From JBGZEX01 sp041846495 (GTDB lineage Bacteria; Bacteroidota; Bacteroidia; Bacteroidales; Marinifilaceae), in the NCBI GenBank assembly GCA_041846495.1, contig JBGZEX010000011.1:1-39257 (forward strand): a stretch of 39,257 bases of DNA. Reading direction: 5' to 3'. Below are positions 24,612 through 33,100 of this stretch, piece after piece. The notes under the pieces were generated by a model. That model was given only the letters and a program-made list of their open reading frames with translations. It was not told where the DNA came from and did no database searches. The position numbers and the translations under genes are program-made. Position 1 is the first letter of the stretch. Each line of letters begins with the position of its first letter.

Positions 24612-26780
24612 TTACTCATCCGTATTCTCTACGCGCATTACGTTTTCTATACCCTTCAAAGCGGCTATTTTTGCAATTATATTATTAAGATCCAATGTAT
24701 TATGAACATATATATTCAATATGCCCTCGAATATCCCGTCCTTGGTTTCAAAATGTATTTTTCTTAAACTGACTTTCTGCTCTATGGAAATTATTTCCGT
24801 AATCTCCCGTACCACTCCCACCGAATCGATACCCGAAATCCGAATAATGGCCTCGAAAGATTTTAATTTTTTACTCACCCATTTGACCGGCACTATCCTG
24901 TCTCCGAAACGGGCCATCAAACGGATAGCCTGCGGACAGGTGCGCTTATGCACGACGACGCTCCCGTCGGACTGCTTTATGGCCACCACATCGTCTCCCA
25001 CAATGGGACTGCAACACAGAGCCACGCTATACTCCTCTTCTTCGCTCCGTACGTGGGAATCTTTGGCCGCCTTACTCCCCTTACTGAAAAGTTGAAGTTT
25101 CCAATATTCCACGAACTTGCCTATAGCCGTTTTCTTAAGCACTTTCTTAAGATCCTCTTCGGGAATCGTTTTGCGCGCAAGCCCTATGTAAAGGTCGTCC
25201 TTATTCGTGAGTTCGTAATGAGCCATCACTTTTTTCAAAGGTTCCGAAGTCGACGGCAATCCCGATTCCTTGAGAATCGTTTCGAAAATATAAACGCCGT
25301 TTCGCAATTCTTCCCTGTAATAACGTTTGAAATAGACGTTTATATGACTCTTAGCCTTGGCCGTTATCACAAAATCCAACCATTCCCGCTGCACTTTCTG
25401 TTTATCCGAAGTCAATATCTCGACCTGATCGCCGCTGGAAAGTTTATAGCTCATGGGCACCAATTTATGATTCACCTTGGCCCCTATGCATTTGTCTCCT
25501 ATTTCCGTATGAATATCATAGGCGAAATCCAATGCCGTCGCCCCTTTAGGCAGGGTGCGCATATACCCCTTGGGAGTAAACACCCTTATCTCCTTGGCAA
25601 AAAGATTCAATTTGAAGTCGTCCAGAAAATCGAGCGTATTGGAATCCGGTTTATCCAACATTTCCTTTATACCGGCCAACCATTTATCCACTTCGTTAAC
25701 CGCATCGGTTTCGGTTTTATATTTCCAGTGAGCGGCCAACCCCCTCTCGGCAATCTCGTCCATACGTTGCGAACGAATCTGCACTTCTATCCACAATCCG
25801 GCCGTACTCATAACCGTAAGATGAAGGGCCTCGTAACCCGTTGCCTTGGGTACGCTCAACCAGTCTCTCAAACGATCGGGATTCGGACTGTACAACTCCG
25901 TTATAAGCGAATATATATTCCAACATTGAAGTTTTTCCGAATACTCATCCTTAGGTTCGAATACGATACGAACCGCCAAAATATCGTATATTTCATCGAA
26001 ACTTATATTCTTGGTCTGCATCTTATGCCAAACGGAATATACGCTTTTGGTGCGGGAGGTTATCGTAAACTCGTAACCTTCCCGCTCCATACGCTTTTTT
26101 ATGGGAAGAATGAAATCTTCGTGTATACCCGAATATTTCCTTTCATAAGCAGCTATCTTAGCTCCGAGTACGTTATATTCTTCCGGATGCTCGTATTTGA
26201 GACAGAGGTTTTCCAATTCCGTTTTTATGGCATGCAAACCCATGCGATGGGCTAAAGGAGCATAGATATAAAGGGTCTCGCCGGCTATCTTTATCTGCTT
26301 GCGTTCCGGCATCGAAGCCAAAGTGCGCATATTGTGGAGACGATCGGCTATCTTGATGAGAATCACCCGAACGTCGTCGGCCAGGGTCAAAAGCACTTTC
26401 CGGAAACTCTCGGCCTGCCGGGTGGTATCGGCCCCCATCACATCCTGTATCTTGGTAAGCCCGTCCACTATCGAAGCTACATGAGAACCGAAAAGGCCCG
26501 CTATATCCTCTACCGTACTGTCCGTGTCCTCCACCACATCGTGCAACAAGGCTGCTATCACCGATTTCGTCCCCAAACCTATCTCGCGGGCAACTATCGT
26601 AGCCACCGCCAAAGGATGCATTATATAAGGTTCTCCCGACTTGCGCCTGACCCCTTTATGCGCATCCCGCGCAAATTCGAAAGCCAACTCTATCCTCCGT
26701 TTTTCTTCCTCCGTCGTATCCTTACGCAAAGAAGACAGCAAATATTCAAAACTTCTCTCTATTAAATCCGCATCATTCAT
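24612..26780 (-). CDS. Bifunctional (p)ppGpp synthetase/hydrolase (RelA/SpoT)
   Basis: A 722-residue long RSH enzyme controlling the stringent response. The N-terminal HD hydrolase is intact (H55 in YIMHPL, H80-D81 in ALLHDVVEDT, and later IADRLHNMRTL), so it should degrade ppGpp. The synthetase domain follows (RTKSVYSVWHKMQTKNISFD, YDILAVRIVF, GYEALHLTV), then a TGS domain (IRVFTPKGYMRTLPKGATAL) and a C-terminal ACT domain. Domain order and length match the bifunctional SpoT-type enzyme, but I have not separated SpoT from RelA by residue, so I leave the symbol blank. Preceded by a plausible -7 box at 26836. Confidence 0.96.
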   Translation of the reverse strand: MNDADLIERSFEYLLSSLRKDTTEEEKRRIELAFEFARDAHKGVRRKSGEPYIMHPLAVATIVAREIGLGTKSVIAALLHDVVEDTDSTVEDIAGLFGSHVASIVDGLTKIQDVMGADTTRQAESFRKVLLTLADDVRVILIKIADRLHNMRTLASMPERKQIKIAGETLYIYAPLAHRMGLHAIKTELENLCLKYEHPEEYNVLGAKIAAYERKYSGIHEDFILPIKKRMEREGYEFTITSRTKSVYSVWHKMQTKNISFDEIYDILAVRIVFEPKDEYSEKLQCWNIYSLITELYSPNPDRLRDWLSVPKATGYEALHLTVMSTAGLWIEVQIRSQRMDEIAERGLAAHWKYKTETDAVNEVDKWLAGIKEMLDKPDSNTLDFLDDFKLNLFAKEIRVFTPKGYMRTLPKGATALDFAYDIHTEIGDKCIGAKVNHKLVPMSYKLSSGDQVEILTSDKQKVQREWLDFVITAKAKSHINVYFKRYYREELRNGVYIFETILKESGLPSTSEPLKKVMAHYELTNKDDLYIGLARKTIPEEDLKKVLKKTAIGKFVEYWKLQLFSKGSKAAKDSHVRSEEEEYSVALCCSPIVGDDVVAIKQSDGSVVVHKRTCPQAIRLMARFGDRIVPVKWVSKKLKSFEAIIRISGIDSVGVVREITEIISIEQKVSLRKIHFETKDGIFEGILNIYVHNTLDLNNIIAKIAALKGIENVMRVENTDE

Positions 26781-26835
26781 AAATCCACAAAAACTCCGGT
26801 ATTTTCCCGTCCTCGACAGGTCATCCCATTTTTCA

Positions 26836-26843
26836 CAAATATA
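26836..26843 (-). promoter_or_regulatory. -7 box of the RelA/SpoT-fur unit
   Basis: TATATTTG on the minus strand matches TAnnTTTG, 55 bases before the start codon. The only TTTG nearby (26862-26859) is 15 bases off, too close for a normal spacer. Confidence 0.35.
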
Positions 26844-26908
26844 CTAATAAATATATAACAAACCTTCAATTCGGAATTGTTATTTAGATATAATCTTTTT
26901 TTAAATTA

Positions 26909-27742
26909 TTACGAAAGCGTAATTTTAGCGGCTACGACGGATTTCCCCATAAACAAAGAAGCCGTAGATGAAAACAATTCCGGATTTTCCGTCGTAAAAT
27001 AGGCAATATTTCCCCGACGGGAAAGGCGAATGTCCATTTCGGGATGACGGAAGAGGTAATTTTCCAAAGAAGCGGCTACGATAGGCCCTTGGTCCACGAC
27101 ACGAACATCGGAAGGCAAACAGGAGGTTATAAGCTTTTTCAAAACGGGATAATGGGTACAAGCGAGCACGAGAGTATCCAATAAAGGGTCGGTAAGATAT
27201 ATGCGATCGATGTATTTCTTTACAAAATAACGTGTTCCCTCCCCTTCGACTTCATTGTTTTCAACCAAAGGGACCCACATCGGACAAGCCTGTTGAGTTA
27301 CGTTATAGGCCGAATCGGGGTATAATTTATCGATTTCCATAAGATAGGAGCCCGAAGCTACCGTACCGGGCGTAGCCAATATGCCTATATGGCCGTTTCG
27401 GGTAATATGTCCGAGAGCCTCCACACTCGGCCGGATCACTCCCAAGACCCGGCGGGAAGAATCCATAAGAGGAAGCGCCCGTTGTTGAATAGCTCTCAAA
27501 GCTTTGGCCGATGCCGTATTGCAGGCCAAAATAACGAGAGGACATCCCATATCGAACAAACGCCTAACGGCTTGAAGCGTATACTCGTATACCACATCGA
27601 ACGAATGCTGCCCGTAAGGAGAACGGGCATTATCCCCTATATACACATAATCGTATTCGGGAAGCCTTGCGGCAATCTCCTTCAACACCGTAAGACCTCC
27701 GTAACCGGAATCGAAAACTCCTATGGCTCCCTCGAATTTCAT
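26909..27742 (-). CDS. murI: Glutamate racemase
   Basis: Interconverts L- and D-glutamate for peptidoglycan. I start it at ATG 27742 (MKFEGAIGVFDSGYGGLTVL, 277 aa); the frame extends upstream to 27814 without homology. Both catalytic cysteines are present, C74 in LACNTAS and C195 in LACTHYP, along with D10-S11 and GDNARSPYG. Cytosolic. It lies 103 bases after ompH and is the last gene of the nadK-uppS-bamA-ompH cluster, with its own promoter possible in that gap. Confidence 0.96.
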   Translation of the reverse strand: MKFEGAIGVFDSGYGGLTVLKEIAARLPEYDYVYIGDNARSPYGQHSFDVVYEYTLQAVRRLFDMGCPLVILACNTASAKALRAIQQRALPLMDSSRRVLGVIRPSVEALGHITRNGHIGILATPGTVASGSYLMEIDKLYPDSAYNVTQQACPMWVPLVENNEVEGEGTRYFVKKYIDRIYLTDPLLDTLVLACTHYPVLKKLITSCLPSDVRVVDQGPIVAASLENYLFRHPEMDIRLSRRGNIAYFTTENPELFSSTASLFMGKSVVAAKITLS

Positions 27743-27845
27743 TTCTTCAATACTTGAAAAAATGTCCGCAAAGCCGGGTGTTTGCGGACAATCTGCATTT
27801 CTCGTAAAATGCAAAACAAAGGTAACGGATATATCCGCCTCCTCT

Positions 27846-28364
27846 TTATTTAAGATTCAGTTTCGCTTTCACCAAAGGCAGAATATCTTCGGAGCCTTCG
27901 CCCATATAAACGATAACTCCGGGAGCCGTATCGAATATATAGATAAATCCTTTTTCTTTACCTACTTGCTGTATGGCTTTTTGAGCCTTATCGATTATAG
28001 GCTGCATAAGATCGTCACGGGTTTTGGCCAACTCCTGCTGTATGGTTTCATTGAAACGCTGGATACGTTCCCTCATGCTCTGAATCTGCTGTTCTTTGGA
28101 GGTTCGGGTTATATCGGTATACGTATTTTGTTTGGAAGCGTATTCGTTGATAAGCGTTTGATATTCTTCCTGCAAATTCGTCATTTCCTGAATAGCGGCA
28201 TCCTGCTTCTTCTTCAGTGTTTCCTGAGCCGCTGTCGTTTCCGGCATCGCCTGAATCAATTTATCGGAAGCAATGTGACCGAATTTCGCTTTCTGTTGTG
28301 CGGACAATCCCGTAACGGCAAAAAGTAAAAATCCGAGGACAAAAAATTTGATTGTGTTTCTCAT
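27846..28364 (-). CDS. OmpH/Skp family periplasmic chaperone
   Basis: A 172-residue protein from ATG 28364 with a signal peptide (MRNTIKFFVLGFLLFAVTGL, then SAQQ). The mature part is a long helical hairpin rich in E, K and Q with heptad-like spacing (TLKKKQDAAIQEMTNLQEEY), as in Skp, which holds unfolded outer-membrane proteins in the periplasm. The C-terminal GFIYIFDTAPGVIVYMGEG strand is the family's conserved end. It follows bamA by 57 bases and surely works with it in outer-membrane protein delivery. Confidence 0.92.
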   Translation of the reverse strand: MRNTIKFFVLGFLLFAVTGLSAQQKAKFGHIASDKLIQAMPETTAAQETLKKKQDAAIQEMTNLQEEYQTLINEYASKQNTYTDITRTSKEQQIQSMRERIQRFNETIQQELAKTRDDLMQPIIDKAQKAIQQVGKEKGFIYIFDTAPGVIVYMGEGSEDILPLVKAKLNLK

Positions 28365-28421
28365 AACTCTATTGTTTATATTATACATATTCTGTCATAT
28401 CCTAACCAAAACCATGCCATA

Positions 28422-31055
28422 CTAAAATTCCTGACCGAGAACGAAGTGGAAATTGGAGCGTTTTTGGTTATCGAAACCTGAAACCGTATCGAATCCGTAC
28501 CCCCAATCGAACCCCAATAACCCGAACATAGGCAAGAAAATACGAACGCCTACACCGGCCGAACGGAACATTTTAAGCGGGTCGAAATCTTTTAAACGGT
28601 ACCAAGAGTTTCCTCCCTCTATAAAACCGAAACCGTATATTTTGGTTTGCTCCTGAAGCACGATAGGATAACGCAACTCCATGGTGAATTTTTCATAAAC
28701 CGTAGCTTGTTTGGAGGCCAGAGCCGCCATATCGGTCACCTTATAAAAAGATCCGCGATTGGTTATGGTTCCGTCCGCATAACCGCGCAATCCTACGTAA
28801 TCGGTACCGTACATGCTGTAGCCGGAAATACCCGTACCGCCCATCTCGAACCCTTCGAAAGGAGATCGACGCTCGCTTCTGTAATGTCCCAAATAGCCGA
28901 ATTGAATGTTCGTATAAAGCACCAACTTCTGCATACGGTCCAAAGGCATATATATTTTACCGTTGAATTTCCATTTATGATACTCCACCCAACGGTATTT
29001 ATCCTGAGGCGTCTCATTTTTAAAATCGGCATTGGAAAATAAGGAATAAGGAGGAGTAAGAGCTACGGAAAGCGTAAAATCGCTACCGTTACGGGTATAT
29101 ATGGGCAAATCTATGGAAGAACGTCTTAATACGGTCGTTATCGTAAAACTGTTGGAAGTTCCGGTTTGAAACCCGAATCCGAAATTATTGTATTTCCAAT
29201 TATTAAGATAATAATGCTGGAAAGACAATTCGTTCTGCATCATAAAATAATCGTCCGGCCATTTGATACGTCTTCCGAGCCCTACGCTCAATCCGAATAC
29301 CGAAAACACGGAGTTCTCATCGTAAATATCGCTATAATTGAGATAATACGGGTTATAACCGTTATCGTAATATCCGAAAGCATTCCTGCGATAACGGTCG
29401 CTATAGCCCGTTTGTCGCGAATAATATGCGGAAAAACTGAAAGCATTGGGTCTGCGGCCGCCGAGCCAGGGTTCGCTGAAAGATATGCTGTACTGGGAAT
29501 AATACTTCCCGTTTGTCTGAGCCCGTAAAGCAAGCTTTTGACCGTCTCCCTCGGGCAAAGGCCGGTAAGCCTCGGCATTGAAAATATTCCTCACGGAAAA
29601 ATTATTGAAGGTCAATGCCAACGAACCGATAAACATACCGGCCCCCCAACCTCCGCTCAATTCGATACGGTCATTCCCTTTTTCGGTCAACTTATACCCT
29701 ATATCCACCGTACCGTCGTTGTAATTGGGCTGAATCCCCTCATTCGCCGCTTTCATCAAACTTTCCTCATCGAAATTGCCCAAAGCGGCAATCTGCTGAA
29801 GGCTTCTTTTATAATTCTCCATGCTGAAAAGATCTCCCGGATAAGTATAAAGTTCCCTCCTGATCACATGTTCGTGAGTACGGGTATTACCTGCAATATT
29901 CACCCTGTTGATGGTGGCCTGACGTCCTTCCATCATCCGTATCTCTATATTGATGGAATCGTTCCCCACAACCGTTTCGACGGGATACATACGGCAAAAC
30001 AAATAACCGTTATTCAAATAAAAATAATTCCTTACCGCATCGTCATCGCCGTTCAAACGCTTTTCGAAATGCTTTTTATTATATACGGCTCCTTTTTTTA
30101 TATTCAAAAGACCGGACAACATATCGGAAGAATAAACCGTATTGCCCACCCAACTTATCTTATTGAAATAATACTTATTCCCTTCGTTCACATTCAACAC
30201 GATCTTCACCCGCTGAGGACTGATCTGTATAACCGTATCCGAGAGTATGGCCGCATCCCTATAACCCAATTCGTTGTACTTGTCCAAAAGATTGTATTTA
30301 TCCTCCTCGTAATTACTCTCTATATACTTGGCCGACTTGAACTTCAAAAAAGTACGCAGGGATTTCTCCTTGGTTTTTTTCATAGCACCCTTCAATCGGG
30401 TATCGCTCACCTCCTTGTTACCCTCGATAACAATCTCGGATATTTTAATCTTGCTCTTTTTGCTTATCTCCACATCCAAAATAACGAACCCTTTGTTTTC
30501 GGGATCATCCCGCTGTACCACTCTCACATCCATATTATAATATCCCTTCTCCTTATAGTACTGTTGAATCACCCGTTTCAAATTGGATATGAGATATTCC
30601 GAAACCTGAGTTCCCGCTTGAGGGTCGTATTTTTCCTTTATCTTATTGATTTCGGACTTCTTCCCCCCCGTATAACGAATAGCCGACAATTTATTCCCTT
30701 CCGTAAGGTGAATCGTCAGGTAAGCTTTATCTCCCACCACCTTATCCAAAGAATAGGTAATATTGGAAAAAAGCCCCTGCCGCAATAATTTTTTCAAAGA
30801 ATTGGTAAGCTTTTCTCCCGGAATCTCCAACACCTGACCTACGAATAAACCGGCAAGTTCGATAATCGTATTTTCATCGTATCTTCCGGATATCCCCTCC
30901 ACTTTTATAGAGGCTATCTCATAAACCTTGGGAGCCGTATAATAAACTTCCGGACGGTACAACGTATCCCGTCCTTGCCCCCACGCTCCGTTATATCCGA
31001 AACAAAACAGCGTCGCTATGCTAAAAAGCACTATTTTCATTTTCATCCGTATCAT
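28422..31055 (-). CDS. bamA: Outer-membrane protein assembly factor BamA
   Basis: An 877-residue Omp85 protein that folds and inserts beta-barrel proteins. A signal peptide (around MKIVLFSIATLFCFGYNGAW) is followed by POTRA repeats (for example YEIASIKVEGISGRYDENTI and KISEIVIEGNKEVSDTRLKG) and then a C-terminal barrel. The barrel carries the conserved (V/L)RGY element (GLRGYADG) and ends in phenylalanine. The start may instead be ATG 31046 or 31040, since the ATG at 31055 lies inside uppS; in every case the reading frame overlaps uppS. It sits in the nadK-uppS-bamA-ompH-murI cluster. Confidence 0.96.
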   Translation of the reverse strand: MIRMKMKIVLFSIATLFCFGYNGAWGQGRDTLYRPEVYYTAPKVYEIASIKVEGISGRYDENTIIELAGLFVGQVLEIPGEKLTNSLKKLLRQGLFSNITYSLDKVVGDKAYLTIHLTEGNKLSAIRYTGGKKSEINKIKEKYDPQAGTQVSEYLISNLKRVIQQYYKEKGYYNMDVRVVQRDDPENKGFVILDVEISKKSKIKISEIVIEGNKEVSDTRLKGAMKKTKEKSLRTFLKFKSAKYIESNYEEDKYNLLDKYNELGYRDAAILSDTVIQISPQRVKIVLNVNEGNKYYFNKISWVGNTVYSSDMLSGLLNIKKGAVYNKKHFEKRLNGDDDAVRNYFYLNNGYLFCRMYPVETVVGNDSINIEIRMMEGRQATINRVNIAGNTRTHEHVIRRELYTYPGDLFSMENYKRSLQQIAALGNFDEESLMKAANEGIQPNYNDGTVDIGYKLTEKGNDRIELSGGWGAGMFIGSLALTFNNFSVRNIFNAEAYRPLPEGDGQKLALRAQTNGKYYSQYSISFSEPWLGGRRPNAFSFSAYYSRQTGYSDRYRRNAFGYYDNGYNPYYLNYSDIYDENSVFSVFGLSVGLGRRIKWPDDYFMMQNELSFQHYYLNNWKYNNFGFGFQTGTSNSFTITTVLRRSSIDLPIYTRNGSDFTLSVALTPPYSLFSNADFKNETPQDKYRWVEYHKWKFNGKIYMPLDRMQKLVLYTNIQFGYLGHYRSERRSPFEGFEMGGTGISGYSMYGTDYVGLRGYADGTITNRGSFYKVTDMAALASKQATVYEKFTMELRYPIVLQEQTKIYGFGFIEGGNSWYRLKDFDPLKMFRSAGVGVRIFLPMFGLLGFDWGYGFDTVSGFDNQKRSNFHFVLGQEF

Positions 31056-31791
31056 TTTTTATTTGCTCTCCGGTCTTGCCGTAGCGTCTTTCCCGCAATT
31101 GATAATTGCGAACTGCCAAAGATAAGTCTTCTTTTTTAAATTCCGGCCAAAATTTATCAATAAAATAGAGTTCGGAATATGCAGATTGCCATAATAAAAA
31201 GTTGCTTAGACGATATTCCCCCCCCGTTCGAATAATCAAATCCGGATCGGGAATTCCGCAAGTACAGAGATGGGACTCGAAATCCCGAACGGAAAAATTC
31301 TTAAAATCGAACCTGTCCTCCCGAGCCAATATCGAACGCACGGCGTTGACAATCTCCCAACGCCCGCTATAACTCAATGCGATATAAAGATTCAAAACCG
31401 TATTCCGGGAAGTGGCATTGGTCACTTCCTCTATTTTCAAACGAAGTTTCTCGCTTATGTCATTCATATCTCCCAAAACCCGAAACCGTATTCCGTTTTT
31501 TACCAAAGTCTCCTTTTCTCCCATCAAACCCTCGATAAACAAATTCATAAGCGTATCGACCTCCTTTTGCGGACGGGTCCAATTCTCTTTGGAAAAAGCA
31601 TAAAGCGTAAGATGCTTTATTCCCATATCCACACAACCTTCCATAACGGAACGAACGGAAGTAATCCCCTCCTTATGCCCCTCTATCCTTTCCAAACCGC
31701 GCTCCTTAGCCCAACGACCGTTGCCGTCCATGATAATCGCAATATGGGAAGGCATACCTCCTTGCTTATCCGATTTATATTCACTACTCAT
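31021..31791 (-). CDS. uppS: Isoprenyl (undecaprenyl pyrophosphate) synthase
   Basis: A 256-residue cis-prenyltransferase that makes the C55 lipid carrier for peptidoglycan and surface glycans. I use ATG 31791 (MSSEYKSDKQGG); an in-frame ATG at 31827 would add 12 residues. The catalytic D22 lies in IIMDGNGRWAKERG, followed by GHKEG, and the C-terminal RTGGEYRLSNFLLWQSAYSE contains the conserved substrate-binding stretch. Overlaps bamA by 35 bases. Its product supplies the lipid needed by the glycosyltransferases elsewhere in the window. Confidence 0.96.
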   Translation of the reverse strand: MSSEYKSDKQGGMPSHIAIIMDGNGRWAKERGLERIEGHKEGITSVRSVMEGCVDMGIKHLTLYAFSKENWTRPQKEVDTLMNLFIEGLMGEKETLVKNGIRFRVLGDMNDISEKLRLKIEEVTNATSRNTVLNLYIALSYSGRWEIVNAVRSILAREDRFDFKNFSVRDFESHLCTCGIPDPDLIIRTGGEYRLSNFLLWQSAYSELYFIDKFWPEFKKEDLSLAVRNYQLRERRYGKTGEQIKNDTDENENSAF

Positions 31792-31836
31792 CAGTTTTCG
31801 ATTTATGATTTTTATTAAAATATTCAAACCCCTCGC

Positions 31837-32724
31837 TTAAACGAGATTACGCCGATCCTCTCCCCACATCAACTTACTCCTCAATGTTTCATAATAACTA
31901 TGCCCCCGCAATTGAACGATACGAACCCGCTTCCGGGCAACACCTACGCTTATCTTAGAAATATTCGATACCCTGAAGTTTCGGGAATCCATCCCTACGA
32001 CAAAATCTCCCGAACGGGATTCCACTTCCAAACGAACGGAAACCGAATCCGGAAGAACAATGGGACGCATGCTGAAATTATGAGGACAAACGGGGGTGAG
32101 TATGATATTCCGGCAGGCAGGCGTAACAATGGGACCTCCACCGCTTAAAGAATAAGCCGTAGATCCGGTGGGCGAAGCTACTATCAAACCGTCCGCCCAA
32201 TAAGTCGTCAGAAATTCCTCATCCACAAAAGTCCGGACTTTGATGATCGAGGATTTTTCCGTCTTTAAAACACTCACCTCATTCAACGCATAATCGAAAT
32301 CCGAAAAACTCCGTCCGTCCGCTTTTAACTCGAGAAGCGGACGGGATTCGATCTCATAAGTCGAATCCGCAACAGCTGCCAAAGCCTTGTCCAATTCGAC
32401 TTCGGAAACTCCGGACAAAAAACCCAAACGCCCGCTATTGATCCCCAAAATAGGAACATCCGTATCCTTCACATAAAAAACGGAATTTAAAAAAGTGCCG
32501 TCCCCACCTATGCTGAAAAACATATCCGTAGGAAAATCTTTAATCGTAAAACGATCGAAATATCCGGCAAAATTCCCGTAAGAAGTGAAATCCTTCCGCA
32601 AAACTCCGGCCAATCCCTCTTCAAAAATCACATCCGCCCCCTTATCGGAAAAAAAAGATACGATCCGGTCCAAATTCGACTCCAAATCCTTAGTTACAAC
32701 CTTGGCGAATACCGCAATAAGCAT
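31837..32724 (-). CDS. nadK: NAD kinase
   Basis: Phosphorylates NAD to NADP. A 295-residue protein with the GGDGTFLN motif (GGDG at 73-76), GINSGRLGFLSG (94-105), the NE pair near 148, and DGLIVASPTGSTAYSLSGGG (178-197). It is the first gene of the leftward envelope cluster, 45 bases upstream of uppS, and diverges from the small acidic gene at 32827. Confidence 0.96.
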   Translation of the reverse strand: MLIAVFAKVVTKDLESNLDRIVSFFSDKGADVIFEEGLAGVLRKDFTSYGNFAGYFDRFTIKDFPTDMFFSIGGDGTFLNSVFYVKDTDVPILGINSGRLGFLSGVSEVELDKALAAVADSTYEIESRPLLELKADGRSFSDFDYALNEVSVLKTEKSSIIKVRTFVDEEFLTTYWADGLIVASPTGSTAYSLSGGGPIVTPACRNIILTPVCPHNFSMRPIVLPDSVSVRLEVESRSGDFVVGMDSRNFRVSNISKISVGVARKRVRIVQLRGHSYYETLRSKLMWGEDRRNLV

Positions 32725-32752
32725 TAAAACCCTTTTAATTGTTATCCTGCGA

Positions 32753-32760
32753 CAAATGTA
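32753..32760 (-). promoter_or_regulatory. -7 box of the nadK cluster
   Basis: TACATTTG on the minus strand, the same box as used by the tRNA cluster, lies 28 bases before the nadK start codon. No TTTG is seen at the expected -33 distance. Confidence 0.45.
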
Positions 32761-32769
32761 TAAAAATAC

Positions 32770-32801
32770 TTTGTTACATTTAGCTTTTTATTTTATCTTT
32801 G
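32770..32801 (+). promoter_or_regulatory. Consensus promoter of the rightward acidic protein-DUF4301-aroE unit
   Basis: TTTG (32770-32773), a 20-base spacer and TATCTTTG (32794-32801), both perfect Bacteroidota elements, ending 25 bases before the ATG at 32827. Confidence 0.7.
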
Positions 32802-32826
32802 CTTGAAATTTTAAATGTAATATCTG

Positions 32827-33084
32827 ATGTTACCTAAGTTTTTAATTGCGGATAATTCACAAGAAAACAAGGATTTAATTTACATTGTTCACACAGACCC
32901 TCCCAGATGCTTCATTCAGTGCGATTTAGACGGATTCTACAGCAACCAGAAAATATATTGGATAGACGAAGAACCCATATCGCAAGACGATATCGATACC
33001 CTCATGGAAGAAGCGGAAATCTTCTATGAATCGGAATTGGATAATCAGGAAGAACTGTACGAAGAAGACGAGGAATTAGAATAA
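32827..33084 (+). CDS. Small acidic conserved protein
   Basis: An 85-residue cytosolic protein, beginning MLPKFLIADNSQENKDLIYI, with an aromatic middle (DGFYSNQKIYWIDEEPISQD) and a strongly acidic tail rich in E and D. I recognise it as the kind of short hypothetical protein found in Bacteroidales, but I know no function. It directly follows a perfect promoter and precedes DUF4301 by 16 bases, so it is the first gene of that unit. The acidic tail could mediate a protein contact; that is inference. Confidence 0.8.
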   Translation: MLPKFLIADNSQENKDLIYIVHTDPPRCFIQCDLDGFYSNQKIYWIDEEPISQDDIDTLMEEAEIFYESELDNQEELYEEDEELE

Positions 33085-33100
33085 CCTAACCCTATACGAA

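Noticed and set aside
24948..26255. 435-residue plus-strand open frame opposite the RelA/SpoT gene
   Set aside because: Shadow of the RSH coding sequence; no recognisable domain.
29538..30788. 416-residue plus-strand open frame opposite bamA
   Set aside because: Shadow of bamA; rich in H, I and Y with no motif.
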